DNA of 64,000 nt, from contig HG738139.1 of the NCBI GenBank assembly GCA_000499405.2, forward strand, positions 4,426,616 through 4,490,615. Reading direction: 5' to 3'. Every line of letters starts with the position of its first letter. The first letter of the stretch is position 1. This document shows, piece after piece, positions 13,401 to 25,232 of this stretch. The DNA comes from Onchocerca volvulus. Taxonomy: Eukaryota; Nematoda; Chromadorea; Rhabditida; Onchocercidae. The notes under the pieces were generated by a model. It was not told the DNA's origin and searched no databases. It saw only the letters and a list, made by a program, of their open reading frames with translations. A program made the translations under genes and the position numbers.

Positions 13401-16400
13401 TACAACAAATTGAGAAACACCAGTTACCGGATCATAATTACGTCTTTTTTCACGACCACTATCAACAACATATCGCACAGCAGGAATAGTCAGCGATGTT
13501 TCCGCTACATTCGTTGCAATCACGCACATTCTGCAAAATGCATAAATGCACAGTTACATGCACAGTTCAAAAGACTAAAAAAGTTAAAATCGGAAAAAAC
13601 CACGTAAATTAAAATTTATTTAATGATAATTAGGATATACGTAGGGAACTAACCGATGCCCATCTGGAACTGGTTCAAAGATCCGTTGCTGTTTTTTGCT
13701 GGACAGTAGGGAATAGAGAGGTAGACAGAAAAGAGGAAGAGCTGATGAATTTCGTGGACGTGAAGCTTCAGGACAAAAATTCTGAAAAGATCGGTTTACA
13801 CAAATAGAAACTATAAAGTTGCTCTGATGCAATAAAACTGATCTAATACAAAATCCTGCTCACTGTTTCATGCAGTTTTTTTGAACATCAATTCATAGCT
13901 TACGAGTTCATCCATTTCGGAACCGGAATCACCGCAGTCCAAATCAGCATCAGCGAACCTATCGTCGGTTTGTTCTTCATCTGCAGGTTTTTCGATTCGT
14001 TTTGACTTATTCGGAATTGTCTTCCCTAGTTCCAGTTGATTCTGCTTCAATTTTTCTTCGCCAACTTTCTTTTTCTTTCTTTTATAGGTTTTCTGCCTTA
14101 ATCATGAAAGAACATGTAACAATTTAAAGGATTATAAATCATTTTGATAAAGTTAGTTTTCAATTTTCCTTGAAGAATATAATAAAAGCTATTTTTGAGT
14201 TAAAAGTGAGATTTTGATGAAAATATTTTCTGTGTCATAAAAAAATACCTAATCGTATAACGTTCCACAAGCCATTTTAAGAGGGCCATAACCTACAATA
14301 AACAAGCTGATCATAAACTGATTAATGCTCGATATAAAAATAGTTCGCAAAATTATGAATTTCATCTGAAATATTGGAAGCGATACCTCTAATTTTCCAG
14401 AAAGGAAAACCAATATTGTCCCAGGACTTTTGTGTTCATGAATTTCACATATTTTATGAAACGCTGCTGTAAGGTAATTTTCTGGTGTTCGCTTTTCAAA
14501 ATGAATTGATACTGGATATTGCCTTACATCAATGCTCAGTACAGGTGGCAATGACACAGGAAACAGCCTGAAAGAGGGGTCAAGAACTGATGCATCTAAT
14601 ACTCTGAAATAGTACTAAAACAAATGATTGAAATAAAAAGTTGAAATAAGTGAAAAAATAATGGAGCGCCCATAATCCATGAAATACCTTTTATTTCTAA
14701 AATCATCTAAACGTAAGGTTGCGCTCATGATAATAAGCTTTAATGGTGAGCCCATACGTAAACGATAAGGTGCTATTCGTGTCAACAAACCAATCAGTAC
14801 ATCGCTGTACATCGATCTTTCATGTGCTTCGTCTAGAAAAAATCTTTTCACAATAAAATGATGTTGGAATAGAATTGAATTAATCAGAAATAAAAACTTC
14901 TTTCTGGTTTCAAAAACTTTTTATTCATTTAAATAATAGCCTACCGATGATAATAACAGAATAAGCTGAAAGCATCACATCTTTTTGCATTTCTTTCATT
15001 AAGACGCCATCCGTCATAAATAGAATGGATGTATCAGCTGAACGATTACCTTCATATTTTATCTGAAACAATCAATCTTATTACTTTTTGTCAACTTAAA
15101 ATCTTCGGAACTATTGACCTTTATTTATGAAGTTGATGTATTTCAAAATCAAATTCCTTTAAATGATAATTAATTTTTTTGTTTTTTTGTTTTTTTTTTT
15201 TGTGAAAAATTCTAACCCATGGGCACAAAAAAAAACTTATCGTTTACCATAGCATCTTGGAATACCAAAATAGCCAAACATTTCAACAACTTACAATTCC
15301 CATACTCCAAAAATAGTCAACAGTACTATGGACAAATTCAATTTTAATTCTTTCTTTCAAATTTGTAAACCAAATGAACCTAGAAACCTGATATGAGACT
15401 GCATTTGGTAGATTCATTTCCTGTGCTACACGTGCTGCCATACTTATGGCAGCTACGCGTCGAGGTTCAGTTATTCCTATCAGTTTACCGTGACGGCTAT
15501 AACCAGCTTCGTATAAAAATTGAGGCAATTGAGTTGTTTTTCCAGAACCGGTTTCACCGCAAATTATCGTTGCCTGACGTTAAAATTGTTGAAAAAATTG
15601 CAAACTTTTCATTTTGATGAATTTTTAAGCAACGGAAGAAATATATGATGATAAATTATCCATGAAGCTCGGAATTTTTAACAGTCTCTTGTTAATTTTC
15701 TTAATCATTTTATTATTCGATATCAGTTCATTATCTCTATTCCTTATTGCAAATTATTAGCAAACATACGCAATTGTCATTTACAGCTTCCATGATACTC
15801 TGCTCTTCAGCATAAATAGGCAGCTTTGACCGTTGTGCTTCAACACTTTCGCTGCGATGAACAGGAACAAACTTGATTTTTTGTGCATCTTCTAGTATCG
15901 ATATTTTTTTCGTAATAGATGATATTTTAACCGGCAGATTTGCAATATCGAGCTCCGAAGTATTTGAATCTATGAATTTTACTTGAAGAATATAAGAAGG
16001 AAAAATTAAAATCGATGAGTTTCAAATTTTAAACTTAAAGCAAATATTACTAAACATAAAAACGTGAGGACAGGACTTAAAGAAATAGAAAGGTACCCAG
16101 TAAATGCATTTCTTTATGACATTCGATTTTTGATTTGTTGTCATCAATATCGATCATTTCGTTAGCGAAGAATGACGGTTGTGATTGATTCGCTAAATTT
16201 TCCGATCTTCTATCCGTATTATCTTCAATTTGTTTTTCTCCCATATCGTTACTGTCCACGCTACATTTTGATGATTCTGCTTTCATTGTTATCTTTAAAA
16301 ATAATTTTTAACTATCAAAACGAAGCAATATCCATAAACTTGACATTTTTGCATAATTATGCTACAGAGCATCAAGTAATACTATGCAACTGATCAAAGA

Positions 16401-17445
16401 TAATTGTCAATTTTTTGAAAAGCAAAGACAACCTCTTCCGTAAGCAAAACATCATCTTCACTTTCACTTCCCGTCTCGTAATAATTTTCTTGCACTGGAT
16501 CTTTTTTCAGCTCAGGCAAAGGAATAAATTCACGACCCGCTAGACTTGACAGTTTTTTTGGAATGAAACTTTCTTCTAATCTAAAAATTATGAAAAATTT
16601 GGCAAAACCAAAAAAATAATGAAATGGGCACTTTTTCTGGGAGATCAGGCTTTGATTCTTTCTTGGCCAAAAAAAGGATAGAAAATTCACAATAAAATTT
16701 AATACTTTTCAGGTTTCCTTGGATGAACTTTTGCTGTGAGTTTGCTCATTGTATCCGTGGGTAACTGATATTGCATCAAATTTTCCAGAAGTGACTCTTT
16801 CTATAAAATGTAAAACTAAACCAGCAATATTTCAATATCAGTAAAAATTTGGAACTTTTTTAATAAGTAAGAAAGTGTTTTAATAAAAAGAGACTAGCCG
16901 GAAAATTTGAATGATTTTAAAATAAAGAGATTCTTCTTAAAAATTGTAAAAAATTTTAATGAATTCTGACCAAATCAATAGCGAAATTCTCACCGATTCT
17001 TTTTTTTTCTTTTTCTCCATTATTTTTATCAACTTCTTCCGTTTAGTTTTAGATATTTTAGCTTCCGTTTCTTCCAGTCGTCTCTTTCTCGCTTCATCCT
17101 TCTTGCGATTGATTACTTTATCACTTTTTTTCTTTATATTTTTCTTCTGAAAATAAAGGAATGAAATTTTTGATTTACTAAATAAAACTATTCTCATGGA
17201 AATGACAAAGGACTAAACTTAATTTAAAAAAAAAAAAGACTTTTTTGACTGTTTTACCTAAATCAACTAAAGACAAACCGATTACTGATTTCTAAAATGA
17301 AAATTCAACCTACTTTGATCTTTGCTGGTAATATAAGAGCATTAGTTGTATCGGCCGGATTATTATAATCACCTGAGCTTATTTCCGTTTGCCTCAAATT
17401 AATGCATTCATTTTCAGTTGTGCTTCGTGTGATTTTCTTCTTCAT
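10437..17445 (-). CDS. DHX37: DEAH-box RNA helicase, DHX37/Dhr1 (C. elegans RHA-2) homologue
   Basis: Nucleolar ATP-dependent RNA helicase; the family releases U3 snoRNA from pre-40S ribosomes. All 24 exons chain by phase into 1179 residues (human DHX37 is 1157). Exons (minus): 17445-17314, 17146-16994, 16800-16706, 16580-16433, 16292-16097, 15981-15770, 15573-15388, 15062-14945, 14832-14688, 14603-14387, 14292-14249, 14096-13904, 13781-13654, 13530-13327, 13006-12895, 12809-12723, 12438-12269, 12178-12037, 11944-11772, 11628-11526, 11448-11371, 11171-11062, 10928-10661, 10562-10437. Motifs: GETGSGKT at residues 318-325, DEAH at 414-417 (split by an intron after the first base of the Asp codon), SAT at 450-452, QRAGRAGR at 709-716. 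The N-terminal [10 protein letters not shown] matches the family signature; residues 45-95 are Lys-rich; an acidic insert lies within 550-613, where DHX37 proteins have one. The start ATG lies 1 base after a TTTTAAG acceptor. The boundary at 12723 could instead be a later GT. Confidence 0.95.
11301..11356. repeat. 28-bp tandem direct repeat, two copies, in a DHX37 intron
   Basis: Two adjacent 28-base units (11301-11328 and 11329-11356), each ATTTTGCTTAGTTATCTRAG then GTAAGCAT, differ at one base. They lie in the intron between exons 11448-11371 and 11171-11062. No function is evident. Confidence 0.85.
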
Positions 17446-20006
17446 TCTTAAAATAATATCGATTACTAAATAATACAAAACAAAATTCAAAAGCACCGAG
17501 ATTCGATGAAGTATAGTAAAATATTCGTCATATTAATCAAAAATACTATCTACAGCAGATGATTGGAATTAGTCGTTGTAAGGACGGAATGAATTCGAAT
17601 GGAATCAAATTAATTAATGGAATTTAAAAAAATACGAAAATCAGATTATTAGTGGAATGACATAATTCCGCTTAGATATGTTAATATTAAGTGAATTTAC
17701 AAGCAATTCAGGAATGGAATAGAACATAAGAGGATATGTTTAGGTGTTTAGGGAGTGGAAGCGGATTCAAACAAACTGCGGATTTGTTAATTTAAATGTA
17801 CAATATTTCGGATTGTTATTACTGATAAGCGAGTGGATGAAACTTAAATGTTATTACTGTTATCACTCAATTAAATTTTGTTACTGATAAGCATGGTAGA
17901 TGAAACTTTTACAAAATTTAGGTAATATGTCTCAATTCAATCAATTCGACGCAGTACGAAACTGGACAAACTTAGTAGAGATAGATTAAAACGCGTAGAG
18001 AAATTGGACGTATAGGAAAGCAAAAACCGGGATAACAGTAGCTTAAGTAAATGTTATCGTATTTCCTTTTTTAGAAGATTCATATATGACTCTTAATCGA
18101 TTAAACTGGAAGATCGAAAAGAGGTGATTTTAAAAATTTCGCTCGAGAAATCACGTGAACTTTTCTACACTACATAATCGAGTAATTATTCTTGAATAAG
18201 AAAAGTGTTAAGAGGATACATATAACGAACTTTAATGGGATAACTTCACGTTTTTTACAATTACTTCCTGATCATAAAATTTTTTTTTCGTACTCATCAT
18301 TTCGTTAAAATCAAGTGGCATTTATCAAATTCCGGTAAAATTATTGAATTTCAATAAATTATGCTTAGCTTTTACGGGGATTCTTCTATTCTAATAAAAT
18401 CTTATAAAATCCAACTTCATTAAAAGCAACAAATTACATCGCATTTATTTCACTTCTCTTGAACTTTGAACTTAAAAAACTTCATCAAATTTGTTAAATT
18501 TCATCAAATCTGTGAAAATTCATCAATGATACAATGTATGAAATATCGTTTCCCATACGATAATTATTATATGTTATATTTCTCGAAATTTTTTGTCATT
18601 TTTTCCCTATATTCAAATTCTTTTGTATACATCTTCATCAATTAAATAATTGTAAAAGAAAAAAATAAATAAATAAAAATGTCAAATTATTTAAAATCCC
18701 TCAATATTTCTATTTCTATGACTTATCTTATTTATGCCCTTTTATCTTTTCTCATTTATTCCATACTCTTTTTTCATTCTTTTCCTATTCACTTTTATTG
18801 TGTTCAATTTTTTCTCTCTCCCTCTCTCCTTGTCTTTCTTTATTGATTTTGATAAAAATGGATGATAAATTCTTGCTAGTGTTATTTTCATTTCAATTGA
18901 TTGATTAATTTTGTTTGGAAGTGAGAGGTGTGAATGGGCGATAGCGGGATGATATGATATGGCCCCCCGGATGGTCATTTCTAATTTAGTTTAGACCTAA
19001 AATCGATCGATAGGATGGGTAGTGTGGCAGAAGGAGATTGTTCATTCATCCATTAGAGTGCATGTTGAGGTCATCGATGTATGCCTTCTCTTCACATTTC
19101 TATTATTCCTATATCGCTTTGCTTTGTCAGTTAGAAGTGTTCACATTATTTCAACTACTTATTTTACGTACGTGTATCGAATGTAGGCAGTTACGTTTGT
19201 TGACGTATGTTTGTGAAGGTATTCATGCGCAAACGTGCACGTATATTTTACGTGGCATAGATTTATTGTGCGTATATTTTTGAAAATATTTATGCTATAT
19301 ATTTGCATATATAATTACATGGCGTATGTGAATATGTAAATTTATATGCATATGTTTATATGTCAATGCATGCAAATTTTGTCTGCTTGTTACATATTTA
19401 TTTAATATGTGTGCACATTTATGTATCTATATATGTGCGTGCATTTTTTTCATATACGTGCAATTTTTTTTATATACGTGCAATATTTTTAAAAGTTCTA
19501 ATAATTCTTTAAATTTACCAAGCGATATATTTAGATATTCATATATTTTTATGAATGTCTGAATATATCGTATAGTAAATTTGGAGAATTATTAGAATTT
19601 TCAAAAAGTTTGATCTTTAATTAAATTAAATTTTTCGAAGCAACTTAATAAGGTTTTTTTTTTTTTATCACTCAGTAATGATTGCTTTTCATCTGAATGT
19701 TATTTAACTGTATAAAGAATAAATAATATGCATTATAATTAGTTACTGTCACAAGAAAATTAAAAAAATTGAAATTTTCAATTCCTCAGATGTTCCTTTC
19801 TTCATCTTATCTTTCTTTAGAATAAACCGTTTTCGGAAATAAGGAGCATAAAATCAATGAAACAAAAAAGAGTAGGGAATAAGAGAAAGGAAATAATGGA
19901 TTAATGTGAAAATTTCATATATTGATAATTGTTCTCAGTGTGCTAATTATTGCAATAGTTAGTCTGATCATTAAATATTTAAATGGTTTCCAGTATTGAA
20001 ATTTAC
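17446..20006. other. Intergenic region between DHX37 and SDHC
   Basis: This lies 5' of the minus-strand DHX37 gene and left of plus-strand SDHC, so it should hold the promoter of DHX37 and perhaps that of SDHC. I see no coding exon. Two direct repeats of TTACTGATAAGC followed within a few bases by GATGAAACT lie at about 17818-17847 and 17880-17907; the TGATAA core is a GATA-factor type site (inference). The stretch 19196-19490 is rich in alternating TATATACGTG and ATGTGTGCA-like purine-pyrimidine sequence. A strong hairpin lies at 19496-19597 (separate entry). Confidence 0.5.
19496..19597 (+). other. 102-nt hairpin, candidate structured RNA or miRNA precursor
   Basis: The left arm (19496-19542) and right arm (19551-19597) are 47 nt each around an 8-nt loop (ATATTTTT). 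Of 7 positions that are not Watson-Crick, 5 become G-U wobbles if the plus strand is transcribed, leaving 2 mismatches in 47. On the minus strand the same positions would be A-C mismatches. The size and near-perfect stem fit a pre-miRNA-like fold or a small palindromic element. I recognise no known mature miRNA in it. Confidence 0.45.
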
Positions 20007-20218
20007 TTATTCTAGATTTTTGTGTTGCATATATTTAAGGTGAAGATGTTGCTTCAGTTCAAGAATGCTGCTTTCTGCCGTACACTGCCGCAGAATATCC
20101 AGGTATCCATCACAGTTATTCAATTCTTGGAGAAAAGATGATGGAAACTGAAATTTTATTAAGAAAAAGGCTATGGAAGATTGACGTTCAATTAAGTCAT
20201 ACAAATAAGGATGAATAA
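20007..20218 (-). CDS. Unidentified terminal exon, antisense and close to the SDHC 5' end
   Basis: Not recognised. A minus-strand exon model starts after a TTTTTTTCAAAG acceptor (20219) and runs open for 70 codons to TAA at 20009-20007. It encodes a non-repetitive segment containing HPYLYDLIERQSS, SFLQELNNCDGYLDIL and ELKQHLHLKYMQHKN. The composition is balanced, unlike the Phe/Ile-rich noise around it, and looks genuinely coding, possibly helical. An alternative internal acceptor (AAAATTTCAG) would shorten it by about 24 codons. Any 5' exons would have to lie at higher coordinates, antisense to SDHC, and I found none. It may be the end of an overlapping gene or a relict. Confidence 0.35.
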
Positions 20219-20273
20219 CTTTGAAAAAAAGTTTCGTTTAGTATGTTTATGATCAATAAACAATATTTGTATA

Positions 20274-21834
20274 ATGGTGAGCAGTCATTCGTCATTTGTT
20301 TATTGGATCTGTTTCTGAAATTGTAAATTTATGGTTAAATGCATATTCAAATTAAGTATTCGTAAAAATGGACGCTGATATGATAGTCAAAGAAATGATT
20401 GGATATCAATGTAATAATTTTAATTGTTAGAACAGTGAAATTATTTGGAGCTTTAACAAGGTGAAATGGTGGTAGAAGCATGGAGGCTTATTTTATCATA
20501 AATTCAGGTCTTACGATTACTAAAGACCGGTGTTCCACAGCAGTCTGTTAAAACTCCAATTCAAGAATGGGGTTGGGATTATCTCTTGCGACAACGAGCT
20601 TTGAAGCGACCGATCAGTCCACATCTTTCGGTGTATAAACCGCAGCTCACATGGATGGTTTCCGGATTTCATCGTATGACAGGATGTGCTATGGCTGGTA
20701 AATATTTTTTCATGAATGTTAGATTTTGATTATGCTTTGAATCTAATGGAAGAATATAACTTTGTTAAGTGGAAACAATGTTGAAAATTCAGTAAGAATA
20801 ATTGAAATTTATGGTACTGTTATCAGAAGATAAAAGAGAGAATTGTCGAGAAAATCCGAAAGAGATAGTTATTATAAATAGGAGTGTTAAAAGTCAAGAA
20901 ACGCGAAGATAATTTCAAAGAGACCAATAAGTTGTCAAATATGTTTACCCAAAAATGATAGAAAAAAAAATGTTTGCCGTCAAAAGGTTCCGATTAATAA
21001 ATAAAGTAAGGTCGACCAATCATGAGGCGACATGTTGGAGATCAGGAAAGGAGGAAAAACCCCGAAAGGATTTAAAAGGTTCGGATTCTGGAGTAGAGTC
21101 AGTTTTTTACAACAGTTTGTTGTAAACATCTATATCGACACAGCGATAATTTCTATAATGACCCAGAAAGACGCAACGATAGCAGCAAATCAATATTCAA
21201 GGATTGCTGTTGAGTAGCAAAGGAAAGAATAATCCAGTGATCAGTTTGCTCGGATATTCTCAATTGTTTGTACTGTGTAGGATGAAACACTCTTCCATCA
21301 GTCAGTAAAGCTTTTTTCAGGATTCATCTCTGTCATAATAACTAATTACAACTTTTCCGACAAGAATTGTAAATAGCAAAAAAACTATAACCATTGTGGA
21401 CAAAATCATCTCGAAAAAAAAAACTAGTTTTAATGGAATTTACTGGACTACAAAAATTTCGATTTAGTTCGAATTATAAAATATCCAGTCACAAATAATC
21501 TCAATCATTTTTAGGTACTTTGTTGATTGGTGGTGTTGGTTTTGCGCTGTTGCCGTTAAATTTCACCACATTTATTGAATTTATTCGTGGTCTTGGATTA
21601 CCATGGGTTATAACTGATACGCTTAAATTTATCATTGCTTATCCAATTGTTTTTCATTCGTTGAACGGTATCCGTTTCATTGCATTTGATTTGGCTCTGG
21701 GAACGGATATCGCTTCCGTATACAGCAGCGGTTATTTGGTTCTTTCATTAGCGGCATTGATTGCGTTAGCAGTTGTGGTGGCACCTCTATTGAAGAAAGA
21801 AGACTATGTTGTTGTTAATGAGCCAAAGAAATGA
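20274..21834 (+). CDS. SDHC: Succinate dehydrogenase cytochrome b560 subunit (SDHC; C. elegans MEV-1)
   Basis: Membrane-anchor subunit of mitochondrial complex II, which binds heme b and ubiquinone. Two exons are certain: 20508-20697 and 21515-21834 (stop TGA), joined in phase, with an 817-bp intron. The protein contains the conserved block SPHLSVYKPQLTWMVSGFHR and, in the second transmembrane region, HSLNGIRF, which includes the family's heme-ligand histidine. Three hydrophobic membrane segments lie in exon 21515-21834 and its junction. The exon at 20508 is phase 0 and has no Met before the homologous region, so an upstream exon is needed. The best candidate I see is an ATG at 20274-20276 immediately followed by a GTGAGC donor, giving MVLRLLKTG... 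and about 170 residues (human SDHC is 169). That start is tentative; a longer targeting peptide further upstream is possible. AATAAA lies near 22179. Confidence 0.93.
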
Positions 21835-22653
21835 ATGATATTTATTTCATTACAAGCTTCGAAGTTATTAGACAGAAATGTAAAAATTCATTTTAAAGGT
21901 TCTGAAAGTTTCATCGCTTTTCTCGCTATATAACAACGAAGTAATACTGTTTAGTTTTTCTGTCGTGTCATTACTGATTATAATTCATTTATTTTGAAAT
22001 TTCTGAGAATATTCTGGTAATCGGAGTTTGTTCCTTTCTTTTTTTTGAGAAATGAATCGATTTGGTTTATAAAAGCATGATCATAATAATGTATCATATC
22101 ATTATCTGTATTTCACAACTTAATCGTGTTTTACGTTTACTCGATCGCGGTTCTTTGTAATTACGAATTGTAAATGAAGAATAAATAGATTTTTAGATGA
22201 TGTTTATGAGTGATTCAACCGCTCTGAAATACGACAAATATGATAAATACAACAATATATGGTTAAAATACCATGGTGATATATATTCTATGCAAGTAAG
22301 TGGCATCTTTGTTTCGTATATTGATAAGCGGGAGGAATCCATTTGATACTTAAATTTATTTGTTTGTACTTTAATTATTTCAATAGAAATTTAGAAAAAA
22401 GAGTGAAGGATTACTGCGAGCTCGAATAGATATCGAACGCGAAGGATCAGCATTTTGATCATTGAAAATGTTGAAACTCACTACAACTCGGGATATACTT
22501 ATACTTTTGGAATTTGCGAAAGCTGAAGTCCAAATACATAGTTCATATTCATTTTAAAATCTTTCACATGTCTTTCTCTACTAGATTATAGGTTTAATGG
22601 ATCTCAATTCATTATAGGCGATATATTATCGGGTATTATATAGCAGTTTGCAG

Positions 22654-23199
22654 GATATCGTAGCTGATTATGTTCTGTATGGACTTCGCATACATGAAAA
22701 TCATGAGATATCAAATTTGATACACTTATGTAGACAAAATTATCACAATGATTTGATACGTTCTGTGGCTTTAATTTTTGAGGAGAAAGCATGAAGAAGA
22801 ATTCCGGAAAATGGTAACGTTATGTGAGGATAGGAATTTTTCATTCAAGTAGTATATTGAAGTGAGTATCCAACGAAATACATGTTGCTGATAAATTAGA
22901 ATACGAAATTTTCTCTTAATTGTTATTGAATTTTGGCAAGCCTGATTAATCATATTAGATAATCATGGTAAAGGCGACATTAATGAGATCTTTATAATAT
23001 ATATTTTTTCAGATTATGGAGCACTTCGTATGTATCAAAATGATACATGAGCAAAAATTTCCTATGGATTCTGATTGCATCGATCGCATGGATTGATTGC
23101 TGTACGATTAAGTAATATGAAATGTTGCTCGGAAGTTTTTCTGATTATGTCGTACACTTCAAAATTTTCACAAAAAAGATATATCTTGACGTGGCCATT
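22654..23199 (+). pseudogene. Degraded paralogue of the ced-9/Bcl-2 gene
   Basis: Two blocks match exons 2 and 3 of the intact ced-9-like gene downstream. Block 1 starts after TTTGCAG at 22654 and reads DIVADYVLYGLRIHE...NDLIRSVALIFEEKA before a stop (intact gene: SYVTDYIQYRMHLHN...FELIRAVALIFEKKN). Block 2 follows TTTTTTCAG at 23012. After a frame change and a stop near 23088 it reads HGLIAVRLSNMKCCSEVFLI then MSYTSKFSQKRYILTWP (intact gene: AGLVAVKLCDMKMFPEISLI then ASYTSKFLYKRIALTWP). The BH1 core (SYGRLVALITFAG in the intact gene) is replaced by unrelated residues across the frameshift. I found no BH2 or tail exon. Both splice acceptors persist. A diverged expressed gene with unusual splicing is possible but less likely. 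Confidence 0.75.
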
Positions 23200-23907
23200 G
23201 CATTATAATCTTTTCAATATCTTCATATCTCTTTCGATTTTGACTGTAGAGCAGTTTCATATGAAATATATAAAGAAGACATAACTATTACTTTAAAAAA
23301 GATAAGAGTTAAAGTGATTAGAAATGGAAAAGAAAAGTAACGGATTTTATGAAAAGATCTGTATTATTTATTGAATATAATAGTAAATGATTATTGTCAT
23401 CACGTTGGTTGATTGTGGCATAGATTTTAATATACTAAAATGCTTTTGATCACTTGCAGAAGGATGGTTAAGGATCCAGCTTATATTCTTAGAAAATCGT
23501 AGAAAAAGTGAAAGTTTAGAATTTTGGATGTATTTTTAGATTATTCGAGATGATGAAAATTTGTATTCTGGACTTTATTAAAGACAGAGAGACAAAAATT
23601 TCACTATTCTCTTTATCTTATTTAAAATTAAGATCAAATTTCAGAATAAATTTTTTGGCTTTGCGAATGCGATAATCAAACTAAATAAAAACAAACAAAC
23701 AGAACCAAAAGTAGAAAAAGTAGAGAAGAATGAATGGTGGTCAGCAAGTCAGTAGACTGGCTTTTCTTTATGTTCTGAGTATATCTGTTTTAACATTATT
23801 TAAATGCATTCTTAGAGCATATTTTTAGGTGATTCATGTTAGATAATTTGTTTCATATTTATTACTCTAAAACCCATATAGGACTTAATTATAAGAAATA
23901 GAAATTA

Positions 23908-24162
23908 ATGCATGCTTATCGTCTGTTATTTAAAACATTATTTATTGCTTGCAAAATTCTTGGAAAAGATATTTCAATTTTCGCTTTTCTTTTTATTACG
24001 GGAATTATTCCTACTCAATTTGTTATTTCTGTTTTAAGCCATGAATTTTGGAATCGTTATCCATATTATGCATTTGCAGTTCTTTTTTGGCTTTATTCTG
24101 TGATCTCAGGATTAAATTTTCAAGATCAATTAAATTTTCTGATTCATCTTGGATGGTACTGA
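23908..24162 (+). CDS. Hypothetical small hydrophobic ORF (doubtful)
   Basis: An 84-codon ATG-to-stop frame encoding two or three hydrophobic stretches (about residues 22-42 and 50-68), including FAFLFITGIIPTQFVISVL and YYAFAVLFWLYSVISGL. It is not recognised. The composition is less extreme than random T-rich frames here. Its 3' part lies in the left arm of a long imperfect palindrome, where the opposite arm does not keep the frame. It could be a chance ORF or an exon of a membrane protein; no flanking exon was found. Confidence 0.15.
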   Translation: MHAYRLLFKTLFIACKILGKDISIFAFLFITGIIPTQFVISVLSHEFWNRYPYYAFAVLFWLYSVISGLNFQDQLNFLIHLGWY

Positions 24163-24770
24163 AAAAATGTAATTAAGCGATATTCTACTGAAATGCAGGA
24201 AGTTTTTTCGAAAAGCTTTATGAACTTTTAATATTCTTCTGTCAGTTCGTTCATGCTGTAATTTTTAGAGTGTTTAGAAATAGTAATCACTTTTTTTTCT
24301 GGTTAAATTAGTCCAAATTTTTGTTGATATTGTTGATATATATATGCTGTATGATAACACATTTATTTTGATAGATCTTGTTGGTCTTACAGCAAGTTCA
24401 GTTTCGCTTATACGCTGTTCATTCATACAGGACGTAAAGTGAATTTATTGTAAGATCAATAAGATTGATCAAAATGGAAGATCTGCTGTCAGACAGCATA
24501 CTTATAACAACAGTATCAGCAAAAACTCGAAAATTTCGATTAATTCAACAGAAAAAAAAAAAAAAATCAGTGACTCCAAAACTTTAGAACTTGTAGCATG
24601 AACGAACTGGTAGAAGACCATTAAAAGTTCATAAAATTTTCTGAAAAAATTGCATTTTTGTAAAATAATTACATCATCGCCTAATTAGATTTTTCCAGTG
24701 CCTTCAAGGTAAATCAGATATTTCAGTGAGAGTTTTTCAAATTTTTGATTAGATTTAATTGATGTGCTAA
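24100..24770. repeat. Long imperfect palindrome (fold-back) centred near 24428
   Basis: The left arm (about 24100-24425) is the reverse complement of the right arm (about 24430-24770), at roughly 70-80 percent identity by eye. Best blocks are TATGAACTTTTAAT..TTCTT (24220-24242) against 24616-24640, and CAGTTCGTTCATGCT (24243-24257) against AGCATGAACGAACTG (24596-24610). The blocks around TTTTGATAGATCTTGTTGGT near 24369 pair with those near 24455-24475. There is almost no loop. It lies between the broken Bcl-2 copy and the intact ced-9 gene. Confidence 0.7.
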
Positions 24771-25232
24771 GATATTCTCACTGGTGTCGCAAATGATTTA
24801 CCACTTTTCGATCGTCGTTCATTTATCTTGTACATTTCAAGGATAAACTTTATCAGGTCGTATATATTTCATTGAAAAAGTCGATGGCTTATGATCCAGA
24901 AACTTTGAACACTTTACTGGTTTAAAATTCGTAAATTCAAGATGGATATATTCCATGTGGGGATTCTTTGATCTCAGATTTTTTATGTTATTAAATTTTA
25001 TTTGCATTATTTTAAGAATGTTTGACTAATTACTTCATAGATTTCCAAATTTGAGACATTCCTGGGAATATGGTTGCAGCAATATTTCGGTATTGACAGT
25101 GAGATTATGTAAAGGCACGTTTCGTAGTAATTGAGATTGATGTGTTCATGTCTGATTTGTTTATAACAATCGTAGGGATGCATTATATTGATCAGCAGAA
25201 TCAATAACAACGAAAAATTTATTTTTGAGGAG

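Noticed and set aside
21032..21217. 61-codon plus-strand frame in the SDHC intron
   Set aside because: Somewhat more balanced composition than its surroundings, but it lies between two SDHC exons that join perfectly in phase, and has no recognisable motif.
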